A stretch of 59,247 nucleotides of DNA from Methylobacterium dankookense (GCF_902141855.1 NZ_CABFVH010000034.1:1-59247); one strand, 5' to 3'. Counted from the first letter of the stretch, positions 16,855 to 25,773 are shown. Made by a program: numbers and translations. Notes: generated by a model from the letters alone, not told the origin.

Positions 16855-19311
16855 ATGCTCGGCACGCCGACCGTGGCCGTCTCCCTCGTCGACGCGGAAC
16901 GGCAGTGGTTCGTGGCGGGCGTCGGGACCTTCGCGGTCAGCACAGCCCGGAATGCCGCCTTCTGCAACCACGCCATCCGGTCAGACGACATCCTCGTGGT
17001 CGAGGATGCCGGCCTGGACCCGCGCTTCGCGGGCAACCCGCTCGTCACCGGCGCGCCCGGCATCCGGTTCTACGCCGGCGCGCCCCTCAGCCTGAAGCAC
17101 GGCCTGCGGCTCGGCACCCTCTGCCTCATCGACACGCAGCCGCGGGCGCTGGATGATGCGCGGAGGCGCCGGCTCCGCGACTTCGCCGCCCTCGCCGTCT
17201 CGCACCTTCGCCTGCAGGAGACGAAGGTCGCCCTGCAGGCGCGCGAGAACGAACTGCACCGGGCAAACCGCGACCTCGGCCTGGCGGAGCGTTGGGCCAA
17301 GATCGGCCACTGGCGCATCGCGTTCCCCAGCGAGCGCATCACGTGGTCGGACGGGATGTACCCCATCTTCGGCCGTCCACCCGGGGCCGGGGCGCCGACG
17401 AAGCAAGCGGTGCTCGACACGTTCCATCCGGAGGACCGAGAAGATGTGCGCGTCCGCCTTGAGCGGACCGCCATGGGAGGTGAGGCCTACGAGCATCGTC
17501 CGCGCTTCGTTCGTACGGACGGCGAGATCCGCGTCGTGCTGGCCCACGCGGTCGCCGAGCGGGACGCCGCGGGCGAGGTCGTCGGGCTGTTCGGCGCCTG
17601 CATGGACGTGACCGACCTCGTCCGGGTCGAGGACGACCTGCGCGCGACCTCGGCGCTGCTCCGCGCAACCTTGGAGCACATGGACCAGGGCCTCCTTATG
17701 GTGGACGCCGCACGGCGTGTCCGCGTGCACAACCGGCGCGCGCTTGAGCTTCTCGACCTGCCGGGGGAGCTCCTGCGCGGCGAGCCGAGTTTCGAGGCGG
17801 TGCGGCGCCATCAGGTCGCCCGCGGCGAGACGGCGGACCCGGCCGAGGCGCTGCCTCCTTCGGGACGGGAGCAGGCGAGGGAGGCCGACAGCCGGATCCA
17901 CGAGCGGGAGCGCCCGGAGGGGACCGTCCTTGAGGTCCGTACGGTGCCGCTCGAAGGCGGCGGGATGGTGCGCACCTACACGGACATCACCGCGCGTAAG
18001 CGGGCCGAGGCCCAGATCGCCCACATGGCGCACCACGACGCGCTGACCGGCCTCGCGAACCGGACCCGCTTCCGCGAGTGCCTCGACCGACGGCTCGCAG
18101 AAGTCGGCCACCACGACGCGACGTGCGCCGTGCTCTGCCTGGATCTCGACCGCTTCAAGGCGGTGAACGACACGCTCGGCCACCCGGCCGGCGACGCGCT
18201 GCTACGGTCCGTCGCTGCCCGGATGCGCGACCGCCTACGGGAGGGGGACGTCCTGGCGCGGCTCGGCGGGGACGAGTTCGCCGTGCTGACCGCTCCCGTC
18301 GCCAACCCGGGGCAGGGCGCCGCCGTGGCCGCGCGCCTGGTCGAGGCCCTTCAGGCGCCGTTCCGCATCGAGGGACACGAGATCACGGTCGGGGCCAGCA
18401 TCGGGATCGCGCTCGCGCCAGAGCACGGCCGGGACGGCGACACGCTGTTCAAGAACGCCGACCTCGCGCTTTACGCGGCCAAGGACTCGGGCCGCGACGG
18501 GTACCGGTTCTATCACCCTGCGATGGGTCAGGCCGCGAGCGTCCGGCAGCGGCTGGAGCTCGACCTGCGCGGGGCGCTCGCGCGGGACCAGTTCGAGCTG
18601 CACTACCAGCCCGTGGTCGACGCGCGCTCGCTGGCGATCACCGGGTTCGAGGCGCTGATCCGCTGGACGCACCCGACCCGAGGCCGCGTCCCGCCGGACG
18701 CCTTCATACCGGTGGCCGAGGAAACGGGGCTCATCGTGCCGGTCGGCGAGTGGGTGCTCCGCAACGCCTGCGAGGAGGCGGCGCGATGGCCGGGAGACAT
18801 GCGCCTGGCCGTCAACGTCTCGGCCGTCCAGCTGATGCGGCCCGGCCTGGTCGAGGGCGTCGTCGCGACGCTGGCCGCCACCGGCCTGCACGCCGGTCGC
18901 CTGGAGTTGGAGATCACCGAGACCGCGCTCCTGCGGGACAACCCCGCGGTCCTGGCCTGCCTGCACGAGTTGCGAGGCCTCGGCGTGCGCTTCGCGCTCG
19001 ACGACTTCGGCACAGGATACTCTTCGCTGAGTTACCTGCGGAGGTTCCCGCTCGACCGGATCAAGATCGACCGCTCCTTCGTCGAGGCGGTGGACGATCC
19101 GGGCACGGCAGCCATCGTCGGGGCCATCGCCGGCCTAGGGGCCTCCCTCGGCGCTGCGGTCACGGCCGAGGGCGTCGAGACGGAGCGGCAGCTCCACGCG
19201 GTGCGGCTGTCCGGCTGCGGCGAGGCGCAGGGATACCTGTTCGGCAAACCCCTGCCCGCGGCCGAGGCCGCCGCCTTCCTGCGCCGGAAGGCCGGGACGA
19301 AGGCCGCATGA
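16855..19311 (+). CDS. GAF-PAS-GGDEF-EAL cyclic-di-GMP signalling protein
   Basis: This 818-aa protein has a GAF domain (residues 1 to about 120), a PAS domain (about 145-260), a second PAS-like domain (about 265-375), a GGDEF diguanylate cyclase domain with intact RLGGDEFAVL, and an EAL phosphodiesterase domain with ITGFEALIRW, DDFGTGYSSLSYL and IKIDRSF. It has the residues to make or break c-di-GMP. The ATG at 16855 lies inside the GAF domain. Good GAF-like sequence continues in frame back to about 16741 (AERLTALRSLGILGSP) with no standard start before a TGA at 16705. The true start is therefore unusual or the 5' end carries a frameshift. Confidence 0.85.
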   Translation: MLGTPTVAVSLVDAERQWFVAGVGTFAVSTARNAAFCNHAIRSDDILVVEDAGLDPRFAGNPLVTGAPGIRFYAGAPLSLKHGLRLGTLCLIDTQPRALDDARRRRLRDFAALAVSHLRLQETKVALQARENELHRANRDLGLAERWAKIGHWRIAFPSERITWSDGMYPIFGRPPGAGAPTKQAVLDTFHPEDREDVRVRLERTAMGGEAYEHRPRFVRTDGEIRVVLAHAVAERDAAGEVVGLFGACMDVTDLVRVEDDLRATSALLRATLEHMDQGLLMVDAARRVRVHNRRALELLDLPGELLRGEPSFEAVRRHQVARGETADPAEALPPSGREQAREADSRIHERERPEGTVLEVRTVPLEGGGMVRTYTDITARKRAEAQIAHMAHHDALTGLANRTRFRECLDRRLAEVGHHDATCAVLCLDLDRFKAVNDTLGHPAGDALLRSVAARMRDRLREGDVLARLGGDEFAVLTAPVANPGQGAAVAARLVEALQAPFRIEGHEITVGASIGIALAPEHGRDGDTLFKNADLALYAAKDSGRDGYRFYHPAMGQAASVRQRLELDLRGALARDQFELHYQPVVDARSLAITGFEALIRWTHPTRGRVPPDAFIPVAEETGLIVPVGEWVLRNACEEAARWPGDMRLAVNVSAVQLMRPGLVEGVVATLAATGLHAGRLELEITETALLRDNPAVLACLHELRGLGVRFALDDFGTGYSSLSYLRRFPLDRIKIDRSFVEAVDDPGTAAIVGAIAGLGASLGAAVTAEGVETERQLHAVRLSGCGEAQGYLFGKPLPAAEAAAFLRRKAGTKAA

Positions 19312-20145
19312 CCCGGGCAGCCCTGGGACCGCTGCGGGCGGGGCAGGTCACGATGCGGACCGCCCTGGCCTGCGCGCCGCGGATGATCCGGCGGATGCCG
19401 CGCAGCTAGCTTGGCGGTAGGCGACACGGCCGCTTAAGATTCGTTGCGGTACGCTCGATTCGGCGAACGTCCGTCACGTTCGTCGCCGCCGTCGCAGGGT
19501 CGGATACCCGGCCGGCACTTCGCGGTTACCAAGACAGCGGAGGCGGTCGGAGGCGCCCATGGAGGCTCGGCCGACCACGGCGCTCGACGAGACCTCGCCG
19601 GCGGACCTGTTCGCGGCCTCACCGGTCGCGGCCGGCCGCCCCCCCAGCACGTTCCGGCCAGGCTGAGCCGGCGGGCGTTCTCGGGAGCGGGTTCGTCGGA
19701 CCCTGGATGCCTCTCGAAGTTTTAACGGCAGCCGGTCCACCCCTCGGCCCAGCCGCGACGCCTCCCGGCCAGCTACGACGCACTGCAGAGGTGCATGCGT
19801 AGATCCCTCACCGTGGTGACGGCGAACGCAAGACGCCGACCCGCTCGTCCGGTCGCGCGCGCCCGCACTCGTCCCGGACCCGCTTCTCGACCGCTCGGGC
19901 GCCGGGGCCACGTGTTCGACCTCTCGCCGCGCACGCGCGCCTCGCCGGCCTCCTGTGCCGCACGCGCGGACAAGGAGCCCCTCGAAGAACGCCGCGCATC
20001 CGTGGCACCCGGCGGCACCAGCAGCCGCCGGGATTGGTCCTGTGCGAGCGTGCATGGACGCACCGCGACCGTGCAGCCGCCGCCCCGTCGCGCGTCGGCG
20101 CGGATTGCCCCAAATCCGACGACCGCCTTCGCCGGCGTAAGCCGG
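19312..20145. other. Gene-poor spacer
   Basis: About 830 bases downstream of the GGDEF-EAL gene. Open frames on both strands are Arg/Pro/Ala-rich and resemble no family. No terminator with a T-tract was seen. Confidence 0.4.
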
Positions 20146-20373
20146 TCAACGCAGCGTTCCCAGGGTTTCGCGCGGGCCTTGGCCGCTCGCGTAGGGCTCC
20201 GTCGAGGCCGCGGAGGTTAGGATCTGCCTGCCGACGACGCCGCACGCCCCCGCGACGGCGATGGCCAACAGGATGCGCAGGAACGTCCTCCGCGCGGCCG
20301 CCAGGACGCCCGGCCGCACACGGCGCCTTCGCCCGGCGTTCCTGGATGTCCAGGCATGGCGTTCCGGGCCCAT
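20146..20373 (-). CDS. Possible small membrane protein
   Basis: A 75-codon frame contains a basic N-terminal region followed by a single hydrophobic helix (FLRILLAIAVAGACGVVGRQI), then a polar tail. This fits a small single-pass membrane protein. The start is uncertain and no family is recognised, so it could be a chance frame. Confidence 0.3.
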   Translation of the reverse strand: MGPERHAWTSRNAGRRRRVRPGVLAAARRTFLRILLAIAVAGACGVVGRQILTSAASTEPYASGQGPRETLGTLR

Positions 20374-20435
20374 TCGAACTCTCCGATCTCGCGGTAAACC
20401 AGCCGAGGGCTGCGGGAGGCTGCGCGTCCGGCCTT

Positions 20436-21269
20436 TCAGCGGGGCGGGTCGAACGAGTACGGGAAGCTTAGCGAATGCTGCAGGCCGGCCGTGACGCGGA
20501 AGTCCTGCCGGCGGTCGCCGCCGAAGCCGACCCCGACACCCCCGGTCAAGACTGTCTGGGGCGTGACGATGTAGCGGGCGCCGATCTCAGCCAGGTTCAC
20601 CGCGCGCCCCCTTTCGCGGTCGGTCTCGCGGAAGATGTCGGCGACCAGCACTACGTTGTTCGACACCAGCTGGCTGTAGCCCACCCCGACACGGTAGCGG
20701 TCGCGCCGCTCCGCCTCGCGCCCTGTGGTTGGGTCGTAGTTGTGGAACCATGACGCGTTGAAGTGAATCCGGCGCGGCACGTAGGAGTAGGGCGAAAGCC
20801 CCTCCGGGTCCGGCGTGCCGATGCTCTTGGTCGCCAGGAACTTGAGCTCGGTCTCGGTCCCGCCCGCCATGCGGCCGTAGGGGGTGTTGACGCCGAGCGC
20901 GACCGCCAGGGCCGGCAGGACGAGGTCTTCCTGGTTGAAGTTGTAGAAGCCTTGGGCCCGGAACGCTCCCTGGTCGGTGTCGCTCGCCGTGCCAACCCTG
21001 TAAGGCGCCTCGACAGATAACTGGAAGTTCTTGAAGGCCCCCCACTCCACGCGGGGCACGGCCATCAGGCTGCTGAGGCCACGCGGGTCGTTCCGGGTGC
21101 GGTTGTACTGGAAGTAGGACTGTACTTCGAGGCCGTTCTCCTTGATCGGGTAGGCGTCCTCGACGGTGATGGGCAGCCCCTCCTCCAGGTTGGTGTGATC
21201 CGCGGCGAGCGCCGGGCCGGCGGAGGCGACGAGGGCGGCCGCGAGGGCGGCGCGAACGATCTTCGGCAT
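20436..21269 (-). CDS. Outer-membrane beta-barrel protein in copper operon
   Basis: This 277-aa protein has a clear signal peptide (KIVRAALAAALVASAGPALAADH) and alternating strand pattern with aromatic belts, resembling the MetA/transporter-like outer-membrane barrel family. It lies 13 bp after the Tat protein at 21283-22650 and probably shares its CsoR-type operator at 22665. A ribosome-binding site TGAGGAG precedes the ATG. It may form a channel or act in copper export across the outer membrane; the substrate is inferred from context only. Confidence 0.75.
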   Translation of the reverse strand: MPKIVRAALAAALVASAGPALAADHTNLEEGLPITVEDAYPIKENGLEVQSYFQYNRTRNDPRGLSSLMAVPRVEWGAFKNFQLSVEAPYRVGTASDTDQGAFRAQGFYNFNQEDLVLPALAVALGVNTPYGRMAGGTETELKFLATKSIGTPDPEGLSPYSYVPRRIHFNASWFHNYDPTTGREAERRDRYRVGVGYSQLVSNNVVLVADIFRETDRERGRAVNLAEIGARYIVTPQTVLTGGVGVGFGGDRRQDFRVTAGLQHSLSFPYSFDPPR

Positions 21270-21282
21270 GGCGCGGGGCTCC

Positions 21283-22650
21283 TCAGCGCACGGCGACGCG
21301 GGCCGGGCCGAAGCTCGGCTCGACGCCCATGTCGATGGGGGCCACGTCCGGGATGCGGGCGGCCTTGGCCTTCCAGGCGGAGACCATGTGCTCGACCATC
21401 ATGGCCGGGGTCTCCCCGGGCTCGGTCGAGCCCGGCATCATCCGCATGCCGGGGGCGACCTGCATCAAGGCGTCGTGGAGCGAGCCGGGAACCTCGCCGG
21501 GCTCGATTCCGAGCCGGCCGTTCATCATCATCTGCCGCATGACGGCGGCCTTCCGGTCCTTGGAGAGGCCGCCCGGATACATCATCGGCAGCATCTCCAT
21601 GAGCATGTCCATCATGATCATGCCCATCGCGCCCTGGGGCGAGCGCACCCAAGCCGGGTAGGTGCGCGGATCGTAGCCCGGATGCGGCTCGCGGAACTTG
21701 CGCGCGTAAACCTCGTCGCCGGGCTGGTAGCCCATGGCCTCGATGACGCGGTACATCTCCGCCCGCTTCTCCTCGACCGACCAGCCCTTGTAGGCCAGGA
21801 TCGAGTAGGCGATGCCGTGCAGCATGTGCAGGTTGTCGAAGATGTTTGCGCTCTCCGGGCTCATTCGAGAGTAGCGCGGCATGATCTCGCGCGAGAGCAC
21901 CATTCGCTGCGGGCGGTCGTTAAGGATCTCGCGGTACATGGTCTCCTCGACGGCCTTGATCGCGACCTCCTGATCATGGTTACCCGAGATCATCTGGGCT
22001 TCGTAGACGGCCGGATGCCACCAGTGGGCGACGTAGAACAGGCTCTGGTCGAGCGGGTAGAAGTTCCGGAAGTGGTTCAGGTAGGGCTTCATCATGATGC
22101 CCGCGCGCCGCATCGTGAGTTCGAGCGGCGCCACGCTGCGGGGCACGCCCGGCGTCTGCATCTCAAGGTAGTAGCGGACCGTGCGGTCCGTCCAAACCTT
22201 CTTCTCGGCCCAAGGGATCTCACGGAACGACATCACGTCGTAGGTCTGCTCGTGATGCATGTGCGTCCAGTCGATCGTCCGGAACAGCGTGTGCATCGCC
22301 CGGTCGACGTAGCTTGAGTAGTACGGCATCTCCGGCTCGGTCGCCGGCGGATCGCGCAGCCACTCCTGGGCCTCCTTGTCGAAGCGGGCGTCGACGGCGG
22401 CGTGGTCCTCGAAGCGCGTCAACTGCAGCAAGTCGTGCTGCTTCGAGTGGAAGAAGTGCATCCCGGCGCCGATGCGGTACGCGCGGTTGTGCCGGTAGAA
22501 GAAGGCGAGGTTGTAAGGCCCCTTGAGGAAGCTCACCCCGTTGCGCTGTTCGAGCGCGAGGGCCCGGCCGACGCCCCGCGGCAGGGATGCCGCCGCGCCG
22601 AAGACCCCGGCGGCGCCGGTGAGAAGGGCTCGTCGCGACATACCGGCCAT
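21283..22650 (-). CDS. Tat-exported Met/His-rich protein, probably copper-handling
   Basis: This 455-aa protein starts MAGMSRRALLTGAAG, a twin-arginine signal that implies export in a folded, perhaps cofactor-loaded state. The ATG at 22650 has a perfect GGAGGT four bases upstream. The mature part is rich in Met and His, with WTHMHHEQ and GMIMMDMLMEMLPMM. No family was recognised. The gene heads an operon with an outer-membrane barrel, and a TACCC-N5-GGGTA site lies 15 bp upstream, which points to CsoR control and a periplasmic copper role. Confidence 0.7.
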   Translation of the reverse strand: MAGMSRRALLTGAAGVFGAAASLPRGVGRALALEQRNGVSFLKGPYNLAFFYRHNRAYRIGAGMHFFHSKQHDLLQLTRFEDHAAVDARFDKEAQEWLRDPPATEPEMPYYSSYVDRAMHTLFRTIDWTHMHHEQTYDVMSFREIPWAEKKVWTDRTVRYYLEMQTPGVPRSVAPLELTMRRAGIMMKPYLNHFRNFYPLDQSLFYVAHWWHPAVYEAQMISGNHDQEVAIKAVEETMYREILNDRPQRMVLSREIMPRYSRMSPESANIFDNLHMLHGIAYSILAYKGWSVEEKRAEMYRVIEAMGYQPGDEVYARKFREPHPGYDPRTYPAWVRSPQGAMGMIMMDMLMEMLPMMYPGGLSKDRKAAVMRQMMMNGRLGIEPGEVPGSLHDALMQVAPGMRMMPGSTEPGETPAMMVEHMVSAWKAKAARIPDVAPIDMGVEPSFGPARVAVR

Positions 22651-22664
22651 CGGCACCTCCGTTA

Positions 22665-22679
22665 TACCCCTCATGGGTA
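22665..22679 (-). promoter_or_regulatory. CsoR-type operator upstream of Tat protein gene
   Basis: TACCC (22665-22669), five bases, then GGGTA (22675-22679). The arms and spacing match the pseudopalindrome bound by copper-sensing CsoR repressors in Firmicutes. It sits only 15 bp upstream of the start codon, where repressor binding would block initiation. Confidence 0.65.
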
Positions 22680-22772
22680 AACGCGCCGACAATCGTTCGT
22701 CAAAGCCAGTCGCGAGTTAATCCGCGGCTCCCGGCCGGATCCGGCTGGATGTTGCCAAAGTGCGACAATCCG

Positions 22773-22799
22773 GGCGGCGGGGCAGGCTGCCCCGCCGCC
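22773..22799. terminator. GC-rich 13-bp palindrome, possible csoR terminator
   Basis: GGCGGCGGGGCAG and its reverse complement flank a single base at 22786. The palindrome lies between the 3' end of csoR and the start of the Tat-protein operon. There is no strong T-tract, so rho-independent action is uncertain. Confidence 0.4.
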
Positions 22800-22948
22800 A
22801 TCGTCACGCCCCATGCCGGGCAACCTCCGCGATGGCCAGCCGGCAGAATGCAGCGCCGGACGGCAGCTACGGCGGCGCCATGGCGCGCCTCTTGCCCGGA
22901 CTTCCAGGCGCGGGACCTTGAGCGGGCCTGGCGGGAATGCCGGAGGTG

Positions 22949-23251
22949 TCAGACGATGCGAGCGATGAGACCGCCGACCTCGTCGGCCAGGCGCTGCCGC
23001 TCGGTATCCGAGAGGTTCCCGGCCAGCGAGGATTGCACCAGCGCGTGCATGTGGTCGCGCACCATGTCCGACTGCACGCGCCTGAGCGCAGCGACCACCG
23101 CGTCGATCTGGTGCGCGACGTCGATGCAGTAGCGCCCGTTCTCGATCATCTGCTGCACGCCGCGCACCTGCCCCTCGATTCGACGGAGCCGCGGGATCTG
23201 CTGCCTATGGTCGACCGGGACGCCTCCATGGTCCTCTTCGGAACCTGCCAT
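22949..23251 (-). CDS. csoR: CsoR/RcnR-family metal-responsive repressor
   Basis: This 100-aa all-helical repressor has the family core RLRRIEGQVRGVQQMI and the conserved metal-ligand Cys in GRYCIDV, followed by the conserved His of RDHMHALV. The position four residues after that His, a Cys in classical CsoR, is Leu here, so the third copper ligand is missing or replaced. It diverges from the copper storage gene with a perfect ATACCC-N5-GGGTAT site between them. At least two further perfect-arm sites occur in the window, which supports a copper regulon. Confidence 0.85.
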   Translation of the reverse strand: MAGSEEDHGGVPVDHRQQIPRLRRIEGQVRGVQQMIENGRYCIDVAHQIDAVVAALRRVQSDMVRDHMHALVQSSLAGNLSDTERQRLADEVGGLIARIV

Positions 23252-23304
23252 GCTGCCGTGTACCTCTGATGGTCGGGCGACCGCTGGCCCCGGGACCCGG
23301 AACA

Positions 23305-23321
23305 ATACCCCGGTTGGGTAT
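23305..23321. promoter_or_regulatory. CsoR-type operator between csoR and the copper storage gene
   Basis: ATACCC (23305-23310), CGGTT, GGGTAT (23316-23321) is a perfect dyad, 55 bp from the csoR start and about 90 bp from the storage-protein start. TTGACA follows directly at 23323. It probably controls both divergent genes. Confidence 0.8.
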
Positions 23322-23411
23322 GTTGACATTCGCGACGCCCCGGCCTCGTCGGCCTCGGGGCTTCCCCTGATAGTAAGGCTTAGCATCCTCCCGAACAATG
23401 CGAGCGACGAC

Positions 23412-23744
23412 ATGCATCAGATGAGCCACGATATGCAGGCCTGCATCGACGAGTGCCTGCGCTGCTACCAGACCTGCCTCGGCATGGCCTCGAACCACTG
23501 CCTGCCCGCCGGCGGCAAGCACGTCGAGCCCGGGCACCTGCGCCTGATGCTTGCCTGCGCCGAGATCTGCCGGACTTCGGCGCACTTCATGCTGCTCGGC
23601 ACGGAGCACCACAAGCATACCTGCGCCGAGTGCGCCGACGTCTGCGAGGACTGCGCCCGCAGCTGCGAGCAGGTCGGCGACATGCAGGCTTGCGTCGAGC
23701 AGTGCCGCCGCTGTGCCGAGAGCTGCCGCAAGATGGCCGCCTGA
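23412..23744 (+). CDS. Cytosolic four-helix copper storage protein (Csp-like)
   Basis: This 110-aa protein has 16 Cys in CxxxC and CxxC spacing (for example CIDECLRCYQTC and CAECADVCEDCARSC), as in Csp/DUF326 four-helix bundles that bind many Cu(I) ions in their core. There is no signal peptide, so it matches the cytosolic Csp3 type. The ATG at 23412 is used; an ATG three codons later is also possible. It diverges from csoR and shares the perfect CsoR-type dyad. It should sequester excess copper in the cytosol. Confidence 0.88.
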   Translation: MHQMSHDMQACIDECLRCYQTCLGMASNHCLPAGGKHVEPGHLRLMLACAEICRTSAHFMLLGTEHHKHTCAECADVCEDCARSCEQVGDMQACVEQCRRCAESCRKMAA

Positions 23745-23793
23745 GCCCGAGGGGCTCTCCCACCACAGCATCGTCGCGAGACGGAGAACATCG

Positions 23794-24063
23794 ATGCGTC
23801 AGCTGTCCCTCGCGCTCGCCGGCCTGCTCGCCGCGGCGCTTCCCGGCGCCGCCTCCGCGCAGGTGCCCGCCAGGCCCGGCGTGCCGGGATCCGCCGAGCC
23901 CGTGGTCACGCGCACGCCGGGCACGACCGGCAACGACCGGAACGTGGTGGTCGCCCCCGGTCCGACCGGGGCATCCACCCTCCAGACCGACTCGGCAGCG
24001 GCTGGCAACGCCGGCCAGCCGGCGCGCGCCGTCCCGCAGGGCAGCGGCGGCGGCAGTCGCTGA
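23794..24063 (+). CDS. Small exported Pro/Gly/Thr-rich protein
   Basis: This 89-aa protein has a signal peptide (MRQLSLALAGLLAAALPGAASAQ) followed by a low-complexity, probably disordered region rich in Pro, Gly, Thr and Ala without Cys or His. A GGAGA ribosome-binding site precedes the ATG. It follows the copper storage gene by 49 bp and may be cotranscribed. Function unknown. Confidence 0.6.
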   Translation: MRQLSLALAGLLAAALPGAASAQVPARPGVPGSAEPVVTRTPGTTGNDRNVVVAPGPTGASTLQTDSAAAGNAGQPARAVPQGSGGGSR

Positions 24064-24350
24064 ACGGGGCATTCCGCCCCCTGCCGGGCCTGCCTCGTCA
24101 GGATCGCCGCCGCGCAACGGGGTTCCCGAAGCGGGGCAGGCCCGCGGGGAGCGGTCGTCCGGGGCGACGCGCGACCGGGGCGGGCACGCCAATCCGGCCA
24201 GTGCGGTGCGCCTCGGTACCCGCGCCGGATCCGTGCCCGATGGTGGCGCAACCCGAGGAAGGGTCGACGCCTCGCACCGCCCGCTTGAGCGGCCGCCGCG
24301 CTCGCCGGCTGACTGAGGTCGGCGCATCGGCTGCGAACGCTCCGGGCGGC

Positions 24351-24383
24351 CCTTGACCTTCCAACGATGGGAAGCCCCATTTG
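24351..24383 (+). promoter_or_regulatory. CueR-type promoter of the copper chaperone gene
   Basis: TTGACC (24353-24358) and the dyad CTTCC-N7-GGAAG (24358-24374) repeat the copA promoter exactly over 32 bp. The chaperone ATG is about 28 bp beyond the site. Identity in an otherwise different context argues that both genes answer to the same CueR. Confidence 0.75.
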
Positions 24384-24411
24384 GGCGGGGTCCTCAAGAA
24401 GGAGACCCTGA

Positions 24412-24675
24412 ATGTGTTGCTGCACGAACAACTCCGTCGCCACGCCGTTCCCGGCACGCCGGCCCCAACCCGACACGGTGGTTCTTCGGGTCGAGGACAT
24501 GACGTGCGGCCACTGCGTGCGAGCGGTGACGGCCGCCATCGTGCGAGACCTGCCCGGCACGCGAGTGACCGTCGACCTAGGAAGCAAGACACTCACCGTC
24601 GGCGGGACGGAAGACGCGGCCGCCGTGGCACGGGCGGTTGCGTCCGCCGGCTATACCCCTTCACCGGCGGCATGA
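24412..24675 (+). CDS. copZ: HMA-domain copper chaperone (CopZ-like)
   Basis: This 87-aa protein holds one HMA domain (residues 22-84) with the Cu(I)-binding motif MTCGHC. It has an unusual N-terminal MCCCTNN with three consecutive Cys that could add a second metal site. It should pass Cu(I) to CopA or to the storage protein. AAGGAG lies upstream of the ATG. The CueR-type promoter directly upstream links it to the copA-cueR operon 20 kb away. Confidence 0.85.
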   Translation: MCCCTNNSVATPFPARRPQPDTVVLRVEDMTCGHCVRAVTAAIVRDLPGTRVTVDLGSKTLTVGGTEDAAAVARAVASAGYTPSPAA

Positions 24676-25218
24676 CGCCGCGGTCCCGGTGCGAAGGCCG
24701 GACAGTGGGATGCGATGTCGTTCCGCACCGGGACCGTTACCCTGCGACGGCCCATCAGCCTTCCAGCCAGGCGGTCGCCAAGCCCGGCTCGCCACGGGTG
24801 GTGGGTCATCTTAAATTCGTTCCCCCTCGTCGCCGGAAGCCAGCGTCCTGCCGCCATCAGGTTTGACCGTGAAGACGCCCGCGCCCATCCGGGAAGAATG
24901 GGGAACACTCAGCCGCTGCGGAAGGCGAAGGGGACGCACCGTGTCCGGCACCGTCTTCGCCGACCAGTTCTGGTCGGCGGGCTCGGCCACGCCGCCCAAC
25001 TCTGCCGTCTGCCCTGCAATGCCGCCATCGAGGCGCGCGTCCCCTTCGCCCACGCCTTTGCCCACTGCCTCTCCGTGAGGTTAGGCGGATGGAAAGGGCC
25101 CTACCCCGGCGCCTGAGACGTCGCCCAGGTTCCTGCACGTACCAACTGCCGTCGGCCCGAGCCGGAGCTGACCCGGCCGTGCGAGCGCCTCCCGGTCCTG
25201 CGCTCCTTCCCGTACTCC
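24676..25218. other. Spacer without supported gene
   Basis: About 540 bases between the copper chaperone and a weak hypothetical gene. Frames are compositionally biased, and no promoter or repeat was identified. Confidence 0.35.
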
Positions 25219-25773
25219 ATGCTCAACAATGCCGTCGCCGAGGGCTGCCGCGCCAGGGTCCAGTGCGTGCGGGACCGCGTCATGACCAGGGAGGCGGGCA
25301 GGCCGCTGCCGAAGCTGCGCTTCCGCGGCACCGACGACTGGTCGGTCACGACAGACAACTTCTGGCTGCTCCGCGTCGGCACCGATCATGCCCATCGGCC
25401 AGCCAAGGCCGAACACGCGTGCACGGTGACCACGGAGCGCAACCGGGCGCGCAGGGCCCGCAGGATGGCTGCCCGCGAGACCTCGTGGGCTGACGAACGC
25501 GAGCGGGCGACGGTGCTCAGGCTGGCGGAGCGCGGTGCCAACCGCTCGCTCACCCGCGCCCGGCAAAACGCGGCCCTGCTCATGCGCGACGTGCCTGTGC
25601 TGGTCGCCACCGACCCCACGCGCATGGTGCCGCCGCTGCTGCGGCTGGACGGCCCGGCCGAGCGCCGCGCCCGCCGCGAGGCGGGACTGCCGGTGCCCGC
25701 CCTGCGCGGGATGCGCCGCGAGGAGCGCCGAGCGAGGGCCATTCGGCGCAACACCTGCGCGCCACCCGTTTAG
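25219..25773 (+). CDS. Hypothetical basic protein, 184 aa
   Basis: The frame has strong G/C third positions and protein-like segments (PLPKLRFRGTDDWSVTTDNFW), but becomes Arg-rich towards the C-terminus. In-frame sequence upstream to 25117 also reads like protein but has no standard start. The gene could be truncated at its 5' end. Not recognised; possibly phage-related. Confidence 0.35.
   Translation: MLNNAVAEGCRARVQCVRDRVMTREAGRPLPKLRFRGTDDWSVTTDNFWLLRVGTDHAHRPAKAEHACTVTTERNRARRARRMAARETSWADERERATVLRLAERGANRSLTRARQNAALLMRDVPVLVATDPTRMVPPLLRLDGPAERRARREAGLPVPALRGMRREERRARAIRRNTCAPPV

Noticed and set aside
24065..24080. GGGGC-ATTCC-GCCCC hairpin after the small exported protein gene
   Set aside because: Short stem without a T-tract in GC-rich DNA; many such hairpins occur by chance here.
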